The notes beneath the pieces are model-generated. The model saw nothing but the letters and a program-made list of their open reading frames with translations, was not told the DNA's origin and did not search any database. DNA of 64,000 nucleotides from NCBI GenBank assembly GCA_006218035.1, contig VBWC01000016.1:1-64000 (forward strand), given 5' to 3'. The DNA comes from Gammaproteobacteria bacterium (lineage in GTDB: Bacteria > Pseudomonadota > Gammaproteobacteria > VBWC01). The position numbers and the translations under genes are program-made. Below, in pieces: positions 26,288 to 36,392 of this stretch (position 1 is its first letter; every line of letters starts with the position of its first letter).

Positions 26288-27070
26288 TCAGCGATTCCCG
26301 GTCATCCAGATCAATGTCGCCATGCGACCGGTGACGCCGTCGCGGCGATAGGAATAGAACCGGTCTGCCTCGGACACCGTGCAGAAACCGCCGCCGTACA
26401 CCGAGGTCACCGCCGCCTCGCCCAGGCGTTGTCTGGCCAGTTCATAGATATCCGCCAGCCACCGCCCCGCGTTTGCTGACGGCACAAACGCCGCCGCGCT
26501 GCGTGGATCATGGGCGAGAAATTGCGCGCGCACCTCGGCGCCTACCTCGAACCGGCCCGGCCCGATCGCCGGCCCCAGCCAGGCGAGCAGGTCGTCACCG
26601 CGGCTGTTCATGCGCGCTATCGTTGCCGCGATGACCCCCGCCGCCAGGCCACGCCAGCCGGCATGGACCGCGGCAATCCGCTGATTGCGCCGGTCGTACA
26701 GCAACACCGGCAGGCAGTCCGCTGTCAAAGCGGCACATACTACCTGATCGCTCCCGGTAAAACTGGCATCCGCTACGCTGCCGCGCGCGGCGCTGCGGGC
26801 ATCGACCACGCCAACGCCATGCACCTGGTTCAGCCAGAACGGCATCGCCGGCAAATCCGCGAGCCGGAACAGCCGTTCACGGTTGTCATTCACCACGCGC
26901 TCGCTGTCACCAACGTGATCGGCGAGATTCAGGCTGCGATACGGGCCCGTGCTGACGCCGCCGCGCCGCGTTGTCGTCAGCGCCTGCACGAACGACGGCA
27001 CCGGCCAGTCGGGCACCAGCCAGTCGCAGGCGCGGGCCGCCGCAGGGGCATGAATGCGATCTGAACTCAT
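26288..27070 (-). CDS. pgeF: Peptidoglycan editing factor PgeF (YfiH/laccase-domain)
   Basis: A 260-residue protein of the YfiH family. The metal-ligand motifs are present: FWLNQVHG, ADCLPVLLYD and AAVHAGWRG. PgeF removes wrong (serine-containing) stem peptides from peptidoglycan precursors; older work called the family polyphenol oxidases. I start at the ATG at 27070 (MSSDRIH). It follows rluD by 69 bases, the same order seen in many gammaproteobacteria (rluD-pgeF). Confidence 0.9.
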   Translation of the reverse strand: MSSDRIHAPAAARACDWLVPDWPVPSFVQALTTTRRGGVSTGPYRSLNLADHVGDSERVVNDNRERLFRLADLPAMPFWLNQVHGVGVVDARSAARGSVADASFTGSDQVVCAALTADCLPVLLYDRRNQRIAAVHAGWRGLAAGVIAATIARMNSRGDDLLAWLGPAIGPGRFEVGAEVRAQFLAHDPRSAAAFVPSANAGRWLADIYELARQRLGEAAVTSVYGGGFCTVSEADRFYSYRRDGVTGRMATLIWMTGNR

Positions 27071-27139
27071 CGGGTATTTGTACCATGAAGTACCCGGCAG
27101 TGGCTCACGCTCCACCTGCACGGTCTTCGTGGTAAATGC

Positions 27140-28105
27140 CTACTTGGCCTTGTCTGACGCGACATCGGCGCGTAACACGGCGATCAGCGCCACCATGTCC
27201 GGTGGCAACGGCGCACTCCATTCCATAGGCGTACCGAGGCGCGGATGCGTTACCGTCAATCGCACCGCATGCAAGGCCTGCCGCTTGAAACCGTGCAGCG
27301 CATCGCGCAATGCCTCGGTCGCCCCCTTGGGCATGTGTAACCGGCCCCCGTATTCGGGATCGCCGACGATGGGAAACTGGATGTGCGCCATATGCACGCG
27401 GATCTGGTGTGTACGTCCCGTTTCCAGCTGCACCGATGCCAGCGTGTGGGCGCGGAACCGCTCGATCACCCGAAAATGACTGATAGCCTCGCGACCCTCA
27501 TCAACCACGGCCATGCGCTTGCGATTCAACGGATGCCGCGCGAGCGGCGCGTCGACCCTGCCGCCGGCGATCATCACACCGTTCACGACGGCCTGATATT
27601 CGCGTTTACACAGCCGCGCCTGTAGCTGGTCGACGAGATGTTTGTGCGCCGACAGCGTGCGCGCGACGATCAGCAGGCCGCTGGTGTTCTTGTCGAGACG
27701 ATGCACGATACCCGCGCGCGGCAGCGCATTGAGCTCCGGCGCGTGATGCAACAGCGCGTTGACCAGCGTGCCGGCCTGATTGCCGGCGGCCGGATGCACC
27801 ACCAGTCCGGCGGGCTTGTTGATGACGATGACATCGTCGTCTTCGTAAACGATGTCGAGCGCGATGTTTTCCCCGGTCCACGCGGTCTGCTCGACCAGCG
27901 TCGCCGCGATTTCAATGGCCTCGCCGCCGCGCAGCTTGTCCTTCGGTCGTAACGACCTGCCGTTGACGGTCACCTGACCATCGACTATCCATTGCTTGAG
28001 GCGGGATCGGGAATAATCGGGAAACAGCCCGGCCAACGCCTGGTCGAGGCGCAAGCCGGCCATATCGTCCGGAATGGTTGCAGAAAGCTGTACGGTATCT
28101 GACAT
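27140..28105 (-). CDS. rluD: 23S rRNA pseudouridine synthase RluD
   Basis: A 321-residue pseudouridine synthase with an N-terminal S4 domain (LDQALAGLFPDYSRSRLKQW) and the catalytic HRLDKNTSGLLI motif, whose Asp attacks the uridine. The length and order match RluD, which modifies helix 69 (positions 1911, 1915, 1917) of 23S rRNA. It diverges from the BamD-family genes, as in many gammaproteobacteria, and is followed by pgeF. Confidence 0.93.
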   Translation of the reverse strand: MSDTVQLSATIPDDMAGLRLDQALAGLFPDYSRSRLKQWIVDGQVTVNGRSLRPKDKLRGGEAIEIAATLVEQTAWTGENIALDIVYEDDDVIVINKPAGLVVHPAAGNQAGTLVNALLHHAPELNALPRAGIVHRLDKNTSGLLIVARTLSAHKHLVDQLQARLCKREYQAVVNGVMIAGGRVDAPLARHPLNRKRMAVVDEGREAISHFRVIERFRAHTLASVQLETGRTHQIRVHMAHIQFPIVGDPEYGGRLHMPKGATEALRDALHGFKRQALHAVRLTVTHPRLGTPMEWSAPLPPDMVALIAVLRADVASDKAK

Positions 28106-28146
28106 GCTCGGTAATAAATCGTTTCAGGGTGGGCGGGACGACTCAG

Positions 28147-28152
28147 TATAAT
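28147..28152 (+). promoter_or_regulatory. Consensus -10 box before the BamD-SPOR gene
   Basis: A perfect TATAAT stands 107 bases before the start codon of the gene at 28260. I see no good -35 box at 17 bases, only weaker TTTCAG further away. A similar TATAAT precedes bamD at 29907, so the two paralogs may each have their own promoter. Confidence 0.45.
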
Positions 28153-28259
28153 GGTTAGCCGGTCAAAACATCTGACAACCGGCGCCGGCTCATAATAATA
28201 TAAGTGGCGCGCCGACCGTAAACGGATAACTCCGGCGTAGCGAACCACGGACACTGCTC

Positions 28260-29597
28260 ATGATAAAAATCGTCGCCACCGGTCTCGCCGGACTATTGAT
28301 ACTCCTCGCCGGCGGCTGCGCCACCACGTCACGGACCGACGACCCGACGCGTGACTGGGCCGCGCAACGCTTCTATACGGAGGGCCAGGACGCCCTGCGG
28401 GCGGAGAATTACCCGCAGGCCATCGATTATTTCAAACAGATGCAGCGCCGCTATCCGGGCGACGAACGCGCCTTGCCGTCGCAACTGGAGATCGCCTATG
28501 CATGGTACAAGCTCGACAACACCGACGAGGCAGTCGACGCGACCAACCACTATATCGATGCCCCGGGCAGTCAGCCGCATGTGGACTACGCCTTATATCT
28601 GAAGGGCCTGGCGCGCTATCAGCAGGCCATGCACCCGGCGGATACCGGCAGCACGGCAGCCGACCAGGCACAGCAAGCCACCCGCCTGCGCGAGGCGTTT
28701 CGCGAGTTCGCCAATCTGACGCGCGCCCACCCGAACAGCAAGTACACCGAGGATGCGCTGCAACGCATGGTCGACATCCGCAACAAACTCGGTGAACTTG
28801 AGGTAAAAGCAGCGCGCCAGGCACTTGCCGAAGGTCAGGCCGAGGCCGCCGCGAAACGTGCCGAGCATGTCGTTGAACATTACGAGAATGCACCGGCGGC
28901 GCCGGATGCCTACGTGGTGATGATAGACGCGTATACCGCCCTCGGGCTCACCGAACAGGCGCTCGATGCACAGCGGACGCTGCGGCAAAAACACCCGGAC
29001 TATCACTACACATCGCTGACCGACAGTGTGCCGCCGGAACCGGCGCCCGCGGCGGTAGCAATCGAGAAACGGTCGGCCCCCAGGCGTCCGCCGACGGTGG
29101 CTGCAGCGCCCGCGCCGTCCCGTGCCGACGCGCCGGCCGAGCGAGCGGCCACACCGGTGATCGGCAGCATGCCGCAAGCACGTCCCACCGTGCCAGCGGC
29201 CCGCGCGGAGATGCGTACCGAGGACTGGCTGCTGGCGCAGCGTCCCGGACAATACACCTTGCAGGTACTGGCGACCGGCAACCAGCGAGCGTTGTCCGGC
29301 TTCGTATCCCGGCATCACATCGAGAACGACAGCGCGTATTTCTCCAGCATGAAGGGTGCACAGCAGTGGTATTCGCTGCTGTATGGCAGCTACGACACGC
29401 AGGCCGACGCCCGGCAAGCGATCGACGCCCTGCCGGCAGCACTGCGCCACGCCCGGCCGTGGATCCGCCGTTACAGCGACATTCAGGCCACCATCCGCAA
29501 GGAACGCGATCAACAGCCATCGGCCGCGCCAGCCACCGTGCCCGCGCAGCCGATGCCGCCGTTGCCGCAACCGGATGCAGCAGACACCGGCGACTGA
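28260..29597 (+). CDS. BamD-like lipoprotein fused to a SPOR domain
   Basis: A 445-residue lipoprotein: a signal peptide with lipobox LAGGC (Cys near residue 20), then BamD-like TPR repeats (about 30-240; FYTEGQDALRAENYPQAIDYF and related motifs), a Pro/Ala-rich linker (250-310) and a C-terminal SPOR-type domain (about 317-395; YTLQVLATGNQ...QQWYSLLYGSYDT). The N-terminal half closely parallels the next gene, bamD, so it looks like a tandem duplicate that gained a SPOR domain. SPOR domains bind denuded septal peptidoglycan. A role in outer membrane assembly at division sites is plausible. The start ATG is preceded by no strong ribosome binding site. Confidence 0.75.
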   Translation: MIKIVATGLAGLLILLAGGCATTSRTDDPTRDWAAQRFYTEGQDALRAENYPQAIDYFKQMQRRYPGDERALPSQLEIAYAWYKLDNTDEAVDATNHYIDAPGSQPHVDYALYLKGLARYQQAMHPADTGSTAADQAQQATRLREAFREFANLTRAHPNSKYTEDALQRMVDIRNKLGELEVKAARQALAEGQAEAAAKRAEHVVEHYENAPAAPDAYVVMIDAYTALGLTEQALDAQRTLRQKHPDYHYTSLTDSVPPEPAPAAVAIEKRSAPRRPPTVAAAPAPSRADAPAERAATPVIGSMPQARPTVPAARAEMRTEDWLLAQRPGQYTLQVLATGNQRALSGFVSRHHIENDSAYFSSMKGAQQWYSLLYGSYDTQADARQAIDALPAALRHARPWIRRYSDIQATIRKERDQQPSAAPATVPAQPMPPLPQPDAADTGD

Positions 29598-29961
29598 TGT
29601 CGCGCCAGGGAACCCTGACCCGAGCCGCGATGGCCGGCACTAACCCGTGATGGGTTCCTTGTTCCTGTCCGCCGCCTGCGCGGGTGCAGGATTCGCGTAG
29701 CTACGCGCCCGTGGACCGGCGAGGTCGGCCATGTCGGGAACCGATGGTCGGGAACCGATGGTCGGGAGCCGGAGTCCAGCGCAACGAAACGACCCGGCAG
29801 GCGGATTGCCGCAGCGTTTATACCCGCAGGGTGTTTATACCCGCAGGGTGCCGCAACGACGGACGGGAAATTCTTTACCGCGGCGACACCGCGCGTGTCA
29901 CCGCGTTATAATGAGCGCCCGCCCGCTGGCGTAAAATTCGGTTATTTGTCCGGACCAACCC
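29598..29961. repeat. Gap with two short tandem repeats and a -10 box
   Basis: Around 29738-29770 the unit CCGATGGTCGGGAA occurs about two and a half times, and at 29821-29851 TTTATACCCGCAGGGTG occurs twice. Downstream, TATAAT lies at 29907-29912, fifty bases before the bamD start and likely its -10 element. No coding frame here looks real. Confidence 0.6.
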
Positions 29962-30723
29962 ATGTCACGCATTCTGCTGATCGTACTCATCGTTTTGATG
30001 ACAGCCTGCTCGTCCACCAAGGAAAAGGACGAAACGCGCAGCGCCGAGGAATTTTATACATCGGGCAAAAAGGCGCTGGATATCGGCGACTACGAGACCG
30101 CTATCAAGGAATTCGAATCGCTGGAGGCACGCTATCCGTTCGGTAATTACTCGCAGCAGGCGCAGCTCGACATCGCCTACGCCTACTATCGCAACGACGA
30201 CCCGGACGAGGCGGTAGCTGCCGCCGACCGCTTTATCAAGCTCTACCCCCGGCACAAGCACGTGGACTACCTGTACTACCTGCGCGGTCTGGCGCGTTTC
30301 AATCAGGGCTACGGATACTTCGAGTACAAGTTCTCACTGGACATAAGCAAACGCGATCCACGCACCACGCGCGAGGCGTTCCAGTATTTCTCGGAGCTGA
30401 TCACCCGCTTTCCCGACAGCCAATATGCGGTGGACGCGCGTCAACGTATGATCGCACTGCGTAACCAGCTGGCCGTGTACGAAATGCACGTCGCTGATTA
30501 CTATATGCGGCGTGGCGCTTATGTTGCAGCGGCCAAACGCGCCAAATACGTCGTCGAGGAATTGCCGCAAACGCCGGCCACTGCCGACGCGCTGGCGCTG
30601 ATGGCATCGGCCTATCGCCAGCTCGGCATCGATGATCTGGCCGACGATGCGCTGCGCGTTCTGGAACGCAATAACGAGGAACATCCGGCGCTCACCGGCG
30701 CGGAATCACGGGCCATACGGTAA
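29962..30723 (+). CDS. bamD: Outer membrane assembly lipoprotein BamD
   Basis: A 253-residue lipoprotein, the usual BamD size. The signal ends in LMTACSS with the lipidated cysteine near residue 15, followed by five TPR-like repeats (EEFYTSGKKALDIGDYETAI, QLDIAYAYYRNDDPDEAV). BamD is an essential BamA partner in beta-barrel folding in the outer membrane. The region around residue 100 (HVDYLYYLRGLARF) is characteristic. It lies downstream of the SPOR-fused paralog. Confidence 0.93.
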   Translation: MSRILLIVLIVLMTACSSTKEKDETRSAEEFYTSGKKALDIGDYETAIKEFESLEARYPFGNYSQQAQLDIAYAYYRNDDPDEAVAAADRFIKLYPRHKHVDYLYYLRGLARFNQGYGYFEYKFSLDISKRDPRTTREAFQYFSELITRFPDSQYAVDARQRMIALRNQLAVYEMHVADYYMRRGAYVAAAKRAKYVVEELPQTPATADALALMASAYRQLGIDDLADDALRVLERNNEEHPALTGAESRAIR

Positions 30724-30757
30724 CGCATCCGCGACGTGGCGAAACGGGAGACACACC

Positions 30758-31279
30758 ATGTGGGATTTCTTTGAAACGGTCCGTCACCGGCATTCGGTGC
30801 GGAAATTTCTGCCGGACGCCCCGGTCGAGGCGGAAAAGCTGCACGCCGTGCTTGAAACCGCCTGCACCGCGCCGTCCGCCGGCGATCTGCAGGCCTACCA
30901 TATTGTCGTCGTCTCGCAACCCGACATGCGCGAACAGCTGAGCCGCGCGGCGCAGGATCAGGCGTTTATCCGCGAGGCGCCGGCCAGTCTGGTGTTTTTC
31001 TGCGACACAGAACGATCGGCAGACCGGTTTGGCAAGCGCGGCAAAAAGCTCTATGCGATTCAGGATGCGACCATCGCTGCCGCCTACACGCAACTCGCGG
31101 CGGTCGCGGCGGGCCTCGGTTCAATATGGGTAGGCGAATTCGATGAAAAGGCCGTGACGAAACTCTGCGGCGTTGGCGATGACTTGCGACCGGTGGCGAT
31201 TCTGAGCGTCGGCTATCCGGCCGAGCTGCCCGAGCCGACGCGGCGCCGGCCGCTGGAAGACGTGGTCACGATGCGCTGA
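30758..31279 (+). CDS. Nitroreductase family protein
   Basis: A 173-residue flavin-dependent nitroreductase-like protein. RHRHSVRKFLPDAPV and TACTAPSAGDLQAYHIVVVS are the FMN-binding elements, and the C-terminal part has GLGSIWVGEF and a final Arg/Pro-rich RRRPLEDV. These dimeric enzymes reduce quinones, nitro compounds or flavins with NAD(P)H; the substrate is unknown. GGGAG precedes the start. It lies 34 bases after bamD and may share its transcript. Confidence 0.88.
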   Translation: MWDFFETVRHRHSVRKFLPDAPVEAEKLHAVLETACTAPSAGDLQAYHIVVVSQPDMREQLSRAAQDQAFIREAPASLVFFCDTERSADRFGKRGKKLYAIQDATIAAAYTQLAAVAAGLGSIWVGEFDEKAVTKLCGVGDDLRPVAILSVGYPAELPEPTRRRPLEDVVTMR

Positions 31280-31284
31280 CGACG

Positions 31285-31306
31285 GGCTTGCCACTCGCGG
31301 CAAGCC
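31285..31306. terminator. Hairpin between convergent nitroreductase and glnB genes
   Basis: GGCTTGCC and GGCAAGCC pair around a six-base loop, five bases after the nitroreductase stop. No T-run follows on either side, so termination is only a suggestion. Confidence 0.45.
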
Positions 31307-31322
31307 GGCGCGGGTCAACGGC

Positions 31323-31685
<363 letters not shown>

Positions 31686-31695
31686 TCAGCAGAAG

Positions 31696-33342
31696 TCAGT
31701 ACTGATACGCCGAAGTAATCGGATAACGGCGATCGCGGCCGAACGCCCGCCGCGTGACCCGCACACCGGGCGGGGCCTGGCGGCGCTTGTATTCGTTGCG
31801 GTTCACCATCGCGATCACCCGCCTGACAACGGCGTCCCCGAAACCGGCGGCGACGATGTCCTCGGGACTTTTATCCTGTTCGATATACATTTCCAGTATC
31901 GCATCCAGAATGGCATAGGGCGGCAAGGTATCCTCGTCTTTCTGGTCCGGCGCCAGCTCCGCCGACGGCGGCCTTGTAATGACGCGCTCCGGAATCACCG
32001 GCGCGATCGAATTACGATACCTCGCCAGACGATACACCATTGTCTTGGGCACGTCCTTGAGCGGTGCGAAGCCGCCCGCCATGTCGCCGTATAGCGTCGC
32101 ATACCCGACCGACACCTCGCTCTTGTTACCGGTAGTCAGCAACATCCGGCCGGTCTTGTTCGAAATCGCCATCAGGATAATGCCGCGGCAGCGCGCCTGG
32201 ATGTTTTCTTCGGTCACGTCCGGCGGCCGGCCGGTGAACTCGGCGGCCAGGCTGTCGAGAAACACGCGAAACGGCGGCTCGATCGGAATCACGTGATACG
32301 CCACACCCTGCGCCTGCGCCTGCGCCTGCGCATCCTGCTGACTGATCGCCGCGGTATAACGCGACGGCATCATCACCGCCTCGACCCGGTCGGCGCCGAT
32401 CGCATCCACCGCTATCGCGAGCGTCAACGCCGAATCGATGCCACCGGACAGGCCCAGCACCACGCCCGGGAATCGGTTCTTCTCGATGTAATCGCGCACC
32501 CCCAGCACCAGCGCGTGGTAGACGCTTTGCTCCCCGGTCAGCGGCTCGGCGAGACTGCCAGGCAGCGGCACGGGCCGGCCGTCCCGCAGCGTGAAATCCA
32601 CCGGATACAGGCCCTCCACGAAGGCCGGCGCGCGCTGCGTCACCTCGCCCGTGGCGTTCATGACAAAGGATTCACCGTCGAATACCAGCTCGTCCTGTCC
32701 GCCGACCTGATTGACGTAGACGACCGGCACGCCGTTTTCCTCGATGCGCTGGCGTACGACGATCTCGCGCTCGCGCCCCTTGCCGGCATGAAACGGCGAG
32801 GCATTCAGGTTCACCACCAGCCGCGCGCCGCCGGCCGTCGCCTGCGCCACCGGGTCCGGCATCCAGACATCCTCGCAGATGGTGATGCCGACCGGCACGC
32901 CGTTGATATCAAGCACGCAGGGCAGGTTGTCCGGCACAAAATAACGCTTCTCGTCGAAAACGCTGTAGTTGGGCAGATGCTGCTTGTGATAGGTCGCGAT
33001 AATCTGGCCGTCGCGTATCACCGATGCCGCGTTCGACAGACCACCGATGTCGCTGCGCGGGTAGCCCACGATGACGTCGATGCCTCTCACCTGGCGGCGT
33101 ATCTCGGTCATGCCGCGCAATACCCGTTCATGGAAATCCGGCCTGAGCAACAAATCTTCCGGCGGATAACCGGTCAGCGCCAGCTCGGTGAAAATAACCG
33201 CATCGGCGCGCAGTTCATCGCGCGCGCGGTTTGCCGCCGCGATAATTTTGTGCGCGTTGCCGGTGATGTCGCCCACCATCATGTTGAGCTGGGCCATCAC
33301 CAGACGGAGCTTGGTTTCGCGACCTGCGGTTGCTGTGTTCAA
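31696..33342 (-). CDS. nadE: Glutamine-dependent NAD+ synthetase
   Basis: About 548 residues with two domains: an N-terminal CN-hydrolase glutaminase (FTELALTGYPPEDLL, catalytic Cys in ITICEDVW) and a C-terminal synthetase with the SGGIDSALT P-loop. It amidates deamido-NAD with ammonia made from glutamine. The exact start is uncertain: the frame continues to 33414 through a dispersed repeat, and I prefer the TTG at 33342, though the ATG at 33297 is possible. glnB follows, and PII-type control of this glutamine-dependent class is known in some bacteria. Confidence 0.92.
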   Translation of the reverse strand: MNTATAGRETKLRLVMAQLNMMVGDITGNAHKIIAAANRARDELRADAVIFTELALTGYPPEDLLLRPDFHERVLRGMTEIRRQVRGIDVIVGYPRSDIGGLSNAASVIRDGQIIATYHKQHLPNYSVFDEKRYFVPDNLPCVLDINGVPVGITICEDVWMPDPVAQATAGGARLVVNLNASPFHAGKGREREIVVRQRIEENGVPVVYVNQVGGQDELVFDGESFVMNATGEVTQRAPAFVEGLYPVDFTLRDGRPVPLPGSLAEPLTGEQSVYHALVLGVRDYIEKNRFPGVVLGLSGGIDSALTLAIAVDAIGADRVEAVMMPSRYTAAISQQDAQAQAQAQGVAYHVIPIEPPFRVFLDSLAAEFTGRPPDVTEENIQARCRGIILMAISNKTGRMLLTTGNKSEVSVGYATLYGDMAGGFAPLKDVPKTMVYRLARYRNSIAPVIPERVITRPPSAELAPDQKDEDTLPPYAILDAILEMYIEQDKSPEDIVAAGFGDAVVRRVIAMVNRNEYKRRQAPPGVRVTRRAFGRDRRYPITSAYQY

Positions 33343-33416
33343 TGCGGTATGGGTTGTTATGGAATCTCGGTACCCGGAATGCCCGGTATGGCTGACATAC
33401 CTGAAGCTCGTCATTC

Positions 33417-33541
33417 CCGCGCAAGCGCGAGCCCATGGACGGGCGAGGTAGAGCGGCGTCGGGAACAGCCGCCGAGGAATCCAGTCATACTAACAACCAC
33501 TGGATTCCGGGTCTACGCTTCGCTCCGCCCGGAATGACGAA
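33417..33541. repeat. Dispersed CGTCATTCC/GGAATGACG repeat
   Basis: An imperfect inverted repeat begins GTCATTCCCGC and ends GGAATGAC, with GGAATCCAG/CTGGATTCC inside. It belongs with the copies at 41090 and 61188 and shares its ends with the interior of the MITE-like elements, but lacks the outer GGAAnCTCTGA ends. Confidence 0.6.
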
Positions 33542-33629
33542 CTATTCGGCATCTCATGCCGACGACACAAGACACCACTATCGAAAACCCCGGTGCAACA
33601 TCCACCGTGATACCCGCCCTATCGCGGCA

Positions 33630-34514
33630 TCACTTACCCGGCGCCTTGCCTATCGCCTTGCCCATCGCCGCGCCGATCTCCGCCGGTGAACGCACCACGG
33701 TAACGCCGGCCGCTTCCAGCGCCGCGATCTTGTCCGCCGCAGTGCCTTTACCACCCGAAATAATCGCGCCGGCGTGACCCATGCGCTTGCCGGCGGGCGC
33801 GGTTACGCCGGCGATATACGCGACCACCGGCTTGCTGACATTCTTTTTGATAAATTCGGCGGCCGCCTCTTCCGCGGCACCACCGATCTCGCCGACCATC
33901 ACGATGCCTTCGGTCTGCGCGTCTTTTTCAAACAGCGCGAGGCAATCGATGAAATTCGTGCCCTGCAACGGATCGCCACCGATGCCGACGCAGGTGCTCT
34001 GGCCAAGACCGTTCAGCGTCGTCTGGTGCACGGCCTCATAGGTCAGCGTGCCGGAACGCGACACGATGCCGATCGCACCGGGTTTGTGTATGCTGCCGGG
34101 CATGATGCCGATCTTGCACGCGCCCGGCGTGATGATGCCGGGGCAGTTAGGCCCGATCAGCCGCGAACCGCTGAACTTCAGCGCCGCCTTGACGCGCAGC
34201 ATGTCCAGCACCGGAATGCCCTCGGTGATACAGACAATAATCTCGATACCGGCGTCGACGGCCTCGAGTATCGAGTCCGCCGCATACGGCGCCGGCACGT
34301 AGATGACCGTTGCATTCGCGCCGGTCTGTTTCACCGCATCGCGCACCGTGTCGAACACCGGCCGATCGAGATGCGTCTGCCCGCCCTTGCCCGGCGTGAC
34401 GCCGCCGACCATGTGGGTGCCGTAGGCAATCGCCTGCTCGGAATGGAATGTCCCCTGCTTGCCGGTAAAGCCCTGACAGATGACGCGCGTGTCCTTACCG
34501 ACCAGTATCGCCAT
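33630..34514 (-). CDS. sucD: Succinyl-CoA synthetase alpha subunit
   Basis: A 294-residue TCA-cycle enzyme subunit. It has the CoA-binding Rossmann start ([16 protein letters not shown]) and the phospho-histidine region [14 protein letters not shown] near residue 246. With SucC it converts succinyl-CoA to succinate with ATP or GTP. Its start ATG overlaps the sucC stop by one base (TGATG), so the pair is translationally coupled. The frame extends upstream inside sucC and is not used. Confidence 0.96.
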   Translation of the reverse strand: MAILVGKDTRVICQGFTGKQGTFHSEQAIAYGTHMVGGVTPGKGGQTHLDRPVFDTVRDAVKQTGANATVIYVPAPYAADSILEAVDAGIEIIVCITEGIPVLDMLRVKAALKFSGSRLIGPNCPGIITPGACKIGIMPGSIHKPGAIGIVSRSGTLTYEAVHQTTLNGLGQSTCVGIGGDPLQGTNFIDCLALFEKDAQTEGIVMVGEIGGAAEEAAAEFIKKNVSKPVVAYIAGVTAPAGKRMGHAGAIISGGKGTAADKIAALEAAGVTVVRSPAEIGAAMGKAIGKAPGK

Positions 34515-35686
34515 CAGCGCTTGCCTGCTTTCGCGAACGCGACGGACTTCTGCGCCGCATCGGTCAGGCTCTCGGCGGCAGTAATGGCCAGCCCGCTGTC
34601 GCGCAGCAGTTTCCTGCCCTCGTCGACGCGCGTGCCTTCGAGACGCACGACGACCGGGATGGTCATATGCGTTTCTTCGACGGCCTTGATGATGCCCTCG
34701 GCAATCAGATCGCAACGCACGATGCCGCCGAAGATATTGACGAGGATCGCCCTGACTTTGGTATCCGACAGAATCAGCTTGAACGCCTCGGTCACGCGTT
34801 CCGCGGTCGCCGTGCCGCCGACGTCGAGAAAATTCGCCGGCTCGCCGCCGTGCAGCTTGATCAGGTCCATCGTCGCCATCGCCAGCCCCGCGCCGTTGAC
34901 CATGCACGCGATATTGCCGTCGAGCGTGATGTAGTTCAGGCCATGCTGCGCCGCGGCGTGCTCTTTTGCGTCTTCCTGCGTCGCATCGCGCAGCGCGGCG
35001 AGCGCCGGTTGGCGGTATTCCGCGTTGTCGTCGATGTTGACCTTGGCATCGAGCGCCAGCAGCGCGCCATCGCCGGTGATAATCAGCGGATTGATCTCGA
35101 CCAGACTCAGGTCCTTGTCGACGAATAATTGATACAGCGCCAGCGCAAGTGTCGTGAACGGGTTCACCTGCGCCGCGTCCAGCTTAAGCCCGAACGCCAG
35201 CTGCCGGCATTGAAACGGTTGCAGGCCGGTGACTGGATTGGCGTAAACGGTGACGATCTTTTCCGGTTGGGTCGCGGCCACTTCCTCGATCGCCATGCCG
35301 CCGGCGCTGGACGCCATCATGACGATGCGCTCGCGCGCCCGATCGACCAGCACGCCGAGGTACAGCTCGCGGCTGATCTGTTGCGCGGGCTCGATTAACA
35401 CCGTGTTGACCGGCAGGCCGTCCGCGCCGGTCTGATGCGTGACCAGGCGCGAACCCAGCATCGCCTTGACGGACGACTTCAGTTCCTCGATGCCGGTGAC
35501 CTTCTTGATGCCGCCGGCCTTGCCGCGCGCGCCGGCATGTACCTGGGCCTTGACCATCCAGGTATCGCCGCCGAGCTCACGGGCACGCGCCACCGCCTCG
35601 TCGACGGTCTGCGCCGCGCCGCCCGGCGGCACCGGGATACCATGATCAGCAAACAGTTGCTTGGCCTGATACTCGTGCAGATTCAT
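34514..35686 (-). CDS. sucC: Succinyl-CoA synthetase beta subunit
   Basis: A 390-residue subunit, the normal length, opening [20 protein letters not shown] with an ATP-grasp fold and closing with the power-helix domain ([11 protein letters not shown]). It binds nucleotide and succinate and docks on SucD. It is first in the sucCD unit. No sucAB genes are adjacent, unlike in enteric bacteria. Confidence 0.96.
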   Translation of the reverse strand: MNLHEYQAKQLFADHGIPVPPGGAAQTVDEAVARARELGGDTWMVKAQVHAGARGKAGGIKKVTGIEELKSSVKAMLGSRLVTHQTGADGLPVNTVLIEPAQQISRELYLGVLVDRARERIVMMASSAGGMAIEEVAATQPEKIVTVYANPVTGLQPFQCRQLAFGLKLDAAQVNPFTTLALALYQLFVDKDLSLVEINPLIITGDGALLALDAKVNIDDNAEYRQPALAALRDATQEDAKEHAAAQHGLNYITLDGNIACMVNGAGLAMATMDLIKLHGGEPANFLDVGGTATAERVTEAFKLILSDTKVRAILVNIFGGIVRCDLIAEGIIKAVEETHMTIPVVVRLEGTRVDEGRKLLRDSGLAITAAESLTDAAQKSVAFAKAGKR

Positions 35687-35770
35687 CCGCCGCTATGCAA
35701 CCCTTCGCTCGTGTGTTGCCCCATAAATAATTCGAATCATGTCTTGCCAGCAATGATTCCCTCATCCCCG

Positions 35771-35822
35771 CCCTTCTCCCTGTGGGAGAAGGGTGTAGCT
35801 CCCTCTCCCATTAGGGAGAGGG
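35771..35822. repeat. Double GC-rich hairpin (CTCTCCC family)
   Basis: CCCTTCTCCC/GGGAGAAGGG with a 3-base loop is followed by CCCTCTCCC/GGGAGAGGG with a 4-base loop. It sits between ssb and sucC, and relates to repeats at 57 and 41293. Confidence 0.7.
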
Positions 35823-35893
35823 GCCGGGGGTGAGGGGGTATATCGGTAAAGTTACCTGTGGGACGAACCACCGGGGCTTATGCTCTGCAAACC

Positions 35894-36334
35894 TCAAAAC
35901 GGGATATCGTCGTCGAAATCGTCGGCCCCGGCCGTTTCCGCGACCGGCTTCGACGCCGGCTCCTGATCGTATTGGGCGCTGCTGCTGCCACCACCGCTGC
36001 GGCTGTCGAGCATCTGCATCTCGTTGACGATGATCTTGGTCGTGTAACGGTCCTTACCCTCTTTGTCCTGCCACTTCTCGGTGCGAATACTCCCTTCTAT
36101 ATAGACCTTGGAACCCTTTTTCAGATATTCCCCGGCGACCTCCGCCAGTCGCCCAAAGAAGGTGAGGTTATGCCATTCGGTGTGTTCCTTCTTCTCACCC
36201 GTCTGCTTATCTTTCCACGATTCGCTGGTCGCCAGCGTGGCGCCGGTCACGGCGCCGCCGCTCGGCATGTAGCGCACCTCCGGGTCCTTGCCCAGATTGC
36301 CGATCAGTATGACCTTGTTTACGCCTCTCGCCAT
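35894..36334 (-). CDS. ssb: Single-stranded DNA-binding protein
   Basis: A 146-residue OB-fold protein starting [19 protein letters not shown], with the usual glycine/serine-rich linker and the acidic C-terminal tip DFDDDIPF that recruits DNA-repair and replication partners. It is near uvrA, separated by one MFS gene, an arrangement common in gammaproteobacteria. Confidence 0.96.
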   Translation of the reverse strand: MARGVNKVILIGNLGKDPEVRYMPSGGAVTGATLATSESWKDKQTGEKKEHTEWHNLTFFGRLAEVAGEYLKKGSKVYIEGSIRTEKWQDKEGKDRYTTKIIVNEMQMLDSRSGGGSSSAQYDQEPASKPVAETAGADDFDDDIPF

Positions 36335-36392
36335 CGCGATTCTCCTTAATTAGTAACCTGCCCTATCGTATTGATGCTGCCACCGTGCCGCA

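Noticed and set aside
32293-33537. A long 414-codon frame on the plus strand opposite nadE
   Set aside because: It is the shadow of nadE in GC-rich DNA; composition is Arg/His-rich without domains, while nadE has all motifs.
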